From Saprospiraceae bacterium (GTDB taxonomy: Bacteria; Bacteroidota; Bacteroidia; Chitinophagales; Saprospiraceae): a stretch of 40,653 nt of DNA. Below the pieces are notes generated by a model, which worked only from the letters and a program-made list of their open reading frames with translations, made no database searches and was not told the origin of the DNA. The stretch is from contig JAEUUP010000021.1 of NCBI GenBank assembly GCA_016787525.1, positions 1 to 40,653 of the forward strand. The letters are read 5' to 3'. A program made the translations under genes and the position numbers. This document shows, one piece after another, positions 39,354 through 40,653 of this stretch. Numbering within the stretch: the stretch's first letter is position 1; the number at the start of each line of letters is the position of its first letter.

Positions 39354-40187
39354 ATGTATAATTTAACGGATAAAGTTGTTCTGGTCACTGGCGCAGGACG
39401 ACGCAACGGTATTGGCGAAGCTGTGGTTTGGCGTTTCATTACTGAGGGGTGTCGTGTCGTCATCAGTGATATTGGTTCAGCCAAAGGCACATCTTTCTCA
39501 AACGATCACATTGGTACGACCGACGACATGAATCGTTTAGTCGAAGCCATTGCAGCCCAAGGCGGACAAGCCATCGGTATCGCCTGCGATGTGCGTTTTG
39601 AAAACGAAGTCGAACATCTGTTCGCCCGCACCATAGAAACTTTCGGACGCATTGACATCCTCATCAACAACGCAGGCGTGGGCTACTTGATGGAAGCCGT
39701 GACCAACGTATCGGAAAGCGATTGGGATGCTGTGTTGGACACCAACCTAAAAGGCACGTTTCTATGCACCAAACACGCGGCGCGACACATGATTCGGCAA
39801 GGGCAGGGTGGGAGCATCATCAACATCGCCAGCCAAGCCGCTAAGTCGGGTTTTCCCTTTGCCGCTGCCTACACCGCTTCCAAACACGGCGTTCTTGGTT
39901 TGACACGTTCCAACGCCGTCGAGTTAGGTCAATATGGTATTCGGGTCAACGCCGTTTGTCCCAATCACATCACCACAGGCTTGGGTCATTGGCAAAATCA
40001 GTATTTCAGCAACAAATTAGGGTTGTCGTACGACGACTATTTGCAAAGCATCAAAGACAGAAACCCATTGGGCAGAACGGGTTTGGTGGAAGATGTAGCA
40101 AAAACTTGTGCTTTCTTAGCATCAGACCAAGCCGCCTACATCACAGGAGAAGCCATGAACGTAAGCGGTGGCGAAGAGTATCACTGA
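39354..40187 (+). CDS. Short-chain dehydrogenase/reductase (SDR)
   Basis: A 277-residue classical SDR. The cofactor motif is TGAGRRNGIGEAV (12-24), NNAG at about 108-111, catalytic Ser in IINIASQAAKSG and YTASK (Tyr and Lys) for the active site. The C-terminal IRVNAVCPNHITTGLG and AAYITGEAMNVSGGEEYH are typical. An aspartate after strand 2 (VVISDIG) favours NAD+. It is last in the cluster; substrate unknown. ITEGC near residue 30 is encoded by a TACTGAGGGG copy at 39440; the stop codon overlaps a near copy (CACTGAGGGG). Confidence 0.95.
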   Translation: MYNLTDKVVLVTGAGRRNGIGEAVVWRFITEGCRVVISDIGSAKGTSFSNDHIGTTDDMNRLVEAIAAQGGQAIGIACDVRFENEVEHLFARTIETFGRIDILINNAGVGYLMEAVTNVSESDWDAVLDTNLKGTFLCTKHAARHMIRQGQGGSIINIASQAAKSGFPFAAAYTASKHGVLGLTRSNAVELGQYGIRVNAVCPNHITTGLGHWQNQYFSNKLGLSYDDYLQSIKDRNPLGRTGLVEDVAKTCAFLASDQAAYITGEAMNVSGGEEYH

Positions 40188-40199
40188 GGGGGCCATAAA

Positions 40200-40597
40200 T
40201 TTGATACCGACATTGAATAGTGCTACCCAGATTTAGGAAAATTTCAAATTTTCCTAAATCTAAATCGTTGAAAATCAAATAATCACGTTGGGAAAACTTT
40301 AAAACATCCTTTCGCTTGAAGTTTTCGTTCTAAAAACGGTGTTGATTCTACGAATCAATGTGCTTCTTTCGTCCTATTCTGTTATAAATATGTTGTCGCT
40401 AACGCGACATTAAGCGAATCTGACTCTTTGTCGCATTAGCGACAACATATTTATAACACAACTAACGAGTCATTTACCCTTGATTCGTAGAATCAACACC
40501 ACTTTTGCAACGCTTTTTTTAGATAACAAAATTTTAAGCGAAACGTGTGCTCAAAAGTTTCCCAAACGTTTTAGCACTTTTTTATGTCGGTATCAAA
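40200..40597. mobile_element. Foldback (MITE-like) element of about 398 bp
   Basis: The ends form a perfect 14-bp terminal inverted repeat, TTTGATACCGACAT at 40200-40213 and its complement at 40584-40597. Long, imperfect inverted sequence continues inward and includes a perfect 21-bp pair (40338-40358 with 40480-40500). The centre is a 30-bp stem with one mismatch (40380-40409 with 40429-40458). The left arm carries an extra 16-bp hairpin (40229-40261) absent from the right arm. No coding capacity. It begins 12 bp after the SDR stop codon. From 40598 to the end I see only unassigned sequence. Confidence 0.8.
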
Positions 40598-40653
40598 ATC
40601 AAAGCCCCAAAACCACCCACACAAGCACAAATGCCACCAACAATGGTAGAAAA

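Larger units (their letters stand above)
1791..39449. repeat. Dispersed word TACTGAGGGG, 38 exact copies
   Basis: Plus-strand copies start at 5764, 7985, 8730, 9439, 14154, 14678, 20347, 21258, 23735, 24270, 24486, 25587, 26511, 28039, 28438, 29593, 31480, 32802, 33594, 33736, 38062 and 39440. Reverse copies (CCCCTCAGTA) start at 1791, 2825, 4953, 9484, 11285, 15644, 16973, 17920, 18916, 22725, 27257, 32008, 34737, 35709, 36948 and 39329. Twenty-six are inside genes and twelve between them. The run of G has 4 (19 copies), 5 (10), 6 (6), 7 (1) or 8 (2) bases and is followed by T in 32 of 38. Near copies with one change occur at 11589, 18136, 22379 and 40182. Confidence 0.97.

Noticed and set aside
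1791-39449. Dispersed word as a transcription-factor operator
   Set aside because: Most copies lie inside coding regions in either orientation, far from promoters.
40200-40597. Insertion sequence with transposase
   Set aside because: No open frame of useful size; only a foldback structure is supported. Target duplications were looked for and none was certain.

Overview
The window is about 40.6 kb of moderately AT-rich bacterial DNA, almost certainly from a member of the Bacteroidota (Saprospiria/Cytophagia-like; genus not identified). Evidence for this is the protein content (outer-membrane beta-barrel protein with a CarboxypepD_reg-like N-terminus, DUF1080, DUF3570/DUF4266, Pif1-like helicase with a C-terminal HTH, TPR-bearing anti-sigma-like protein) and promoters that match the Bacteroidota pattern TTTG-N18-20-TAnnTTTG. 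There is no strong Shine-Dalgarno signal. I saw no rRNA, tRNA or CRISPR array.

Layout. 1-3374: ECF sigma factor with a membrane-anchored TPR partner, then a sodium:solute symporter. 3375-4900: outer-membrane protein embedded in families of intergenic hairpins. 4909-8352: thioredoxin / ApbE flavin transferase / DUF4266 lipoprotein / DUF3570 outer-membrane protein, a recurrent redox gene set. 8486-10406 (minus): CDF metal transporter and tandem UspA protein. 10945-14263: a complete plasmid-type replicon of ParA, an RHH centromere-binding protein, six 22-bp-phased iterons plus a seventh, and a Rep_3 initiator with an operator of inverted half-iterons. 14315-17892 (minus): GDPD, aldo/keto reductase, PhyH dioxygenase and a lipoprotein, divergent from an AraC regulator. 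19169-31888: LuxR-type regulator, TrhO, large outer-membrane protein, DinB, DUF1080, Pif1-like helicase, DinD/BRO protein, VanX-like dipeptidase, MoxR ATPase and a secreted protein. 32023-34615 (minus): RluA-type pseudouridine synthase and ProC. 34833-40187 (plus): a one-direction cluster of DUF1838, methyltransferase, small helical protein, SnoaL-like protein, MarR regulator, lipocalin-like protein and SDR oxidoreductase. 40200-40597: a foldback repeat element. Housekeeping-type genes beside a plasmid replicon suggest a large plasmid, a chromid, or an integrated replicon.

The most striking signal is a short word, TACTGAGGGG (reverse complement CCCCTCAGTA). By hand count it occurs exactly 38 times in this window on both strands, where about 0.08 would be expected at random. 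It occurs roughly once per kilobase and about once per gene, inside and between genes, in every reading frame that avoids a stop. It continues as a run of 4-8 G usually followed by T. One inverted pair forms a 28-bp stem between two genes. This behaviour resembles the DNA uptake sequences of Neisseria and Pasteurellaceae, or the HIP1 word of cyanobacteria; I know of no such word described in Bacteroidota. A second system is a family of intergenic composite hairpins with conserved flanks and covarying stems, one copy of which is bounded by terminal inverted repeats.
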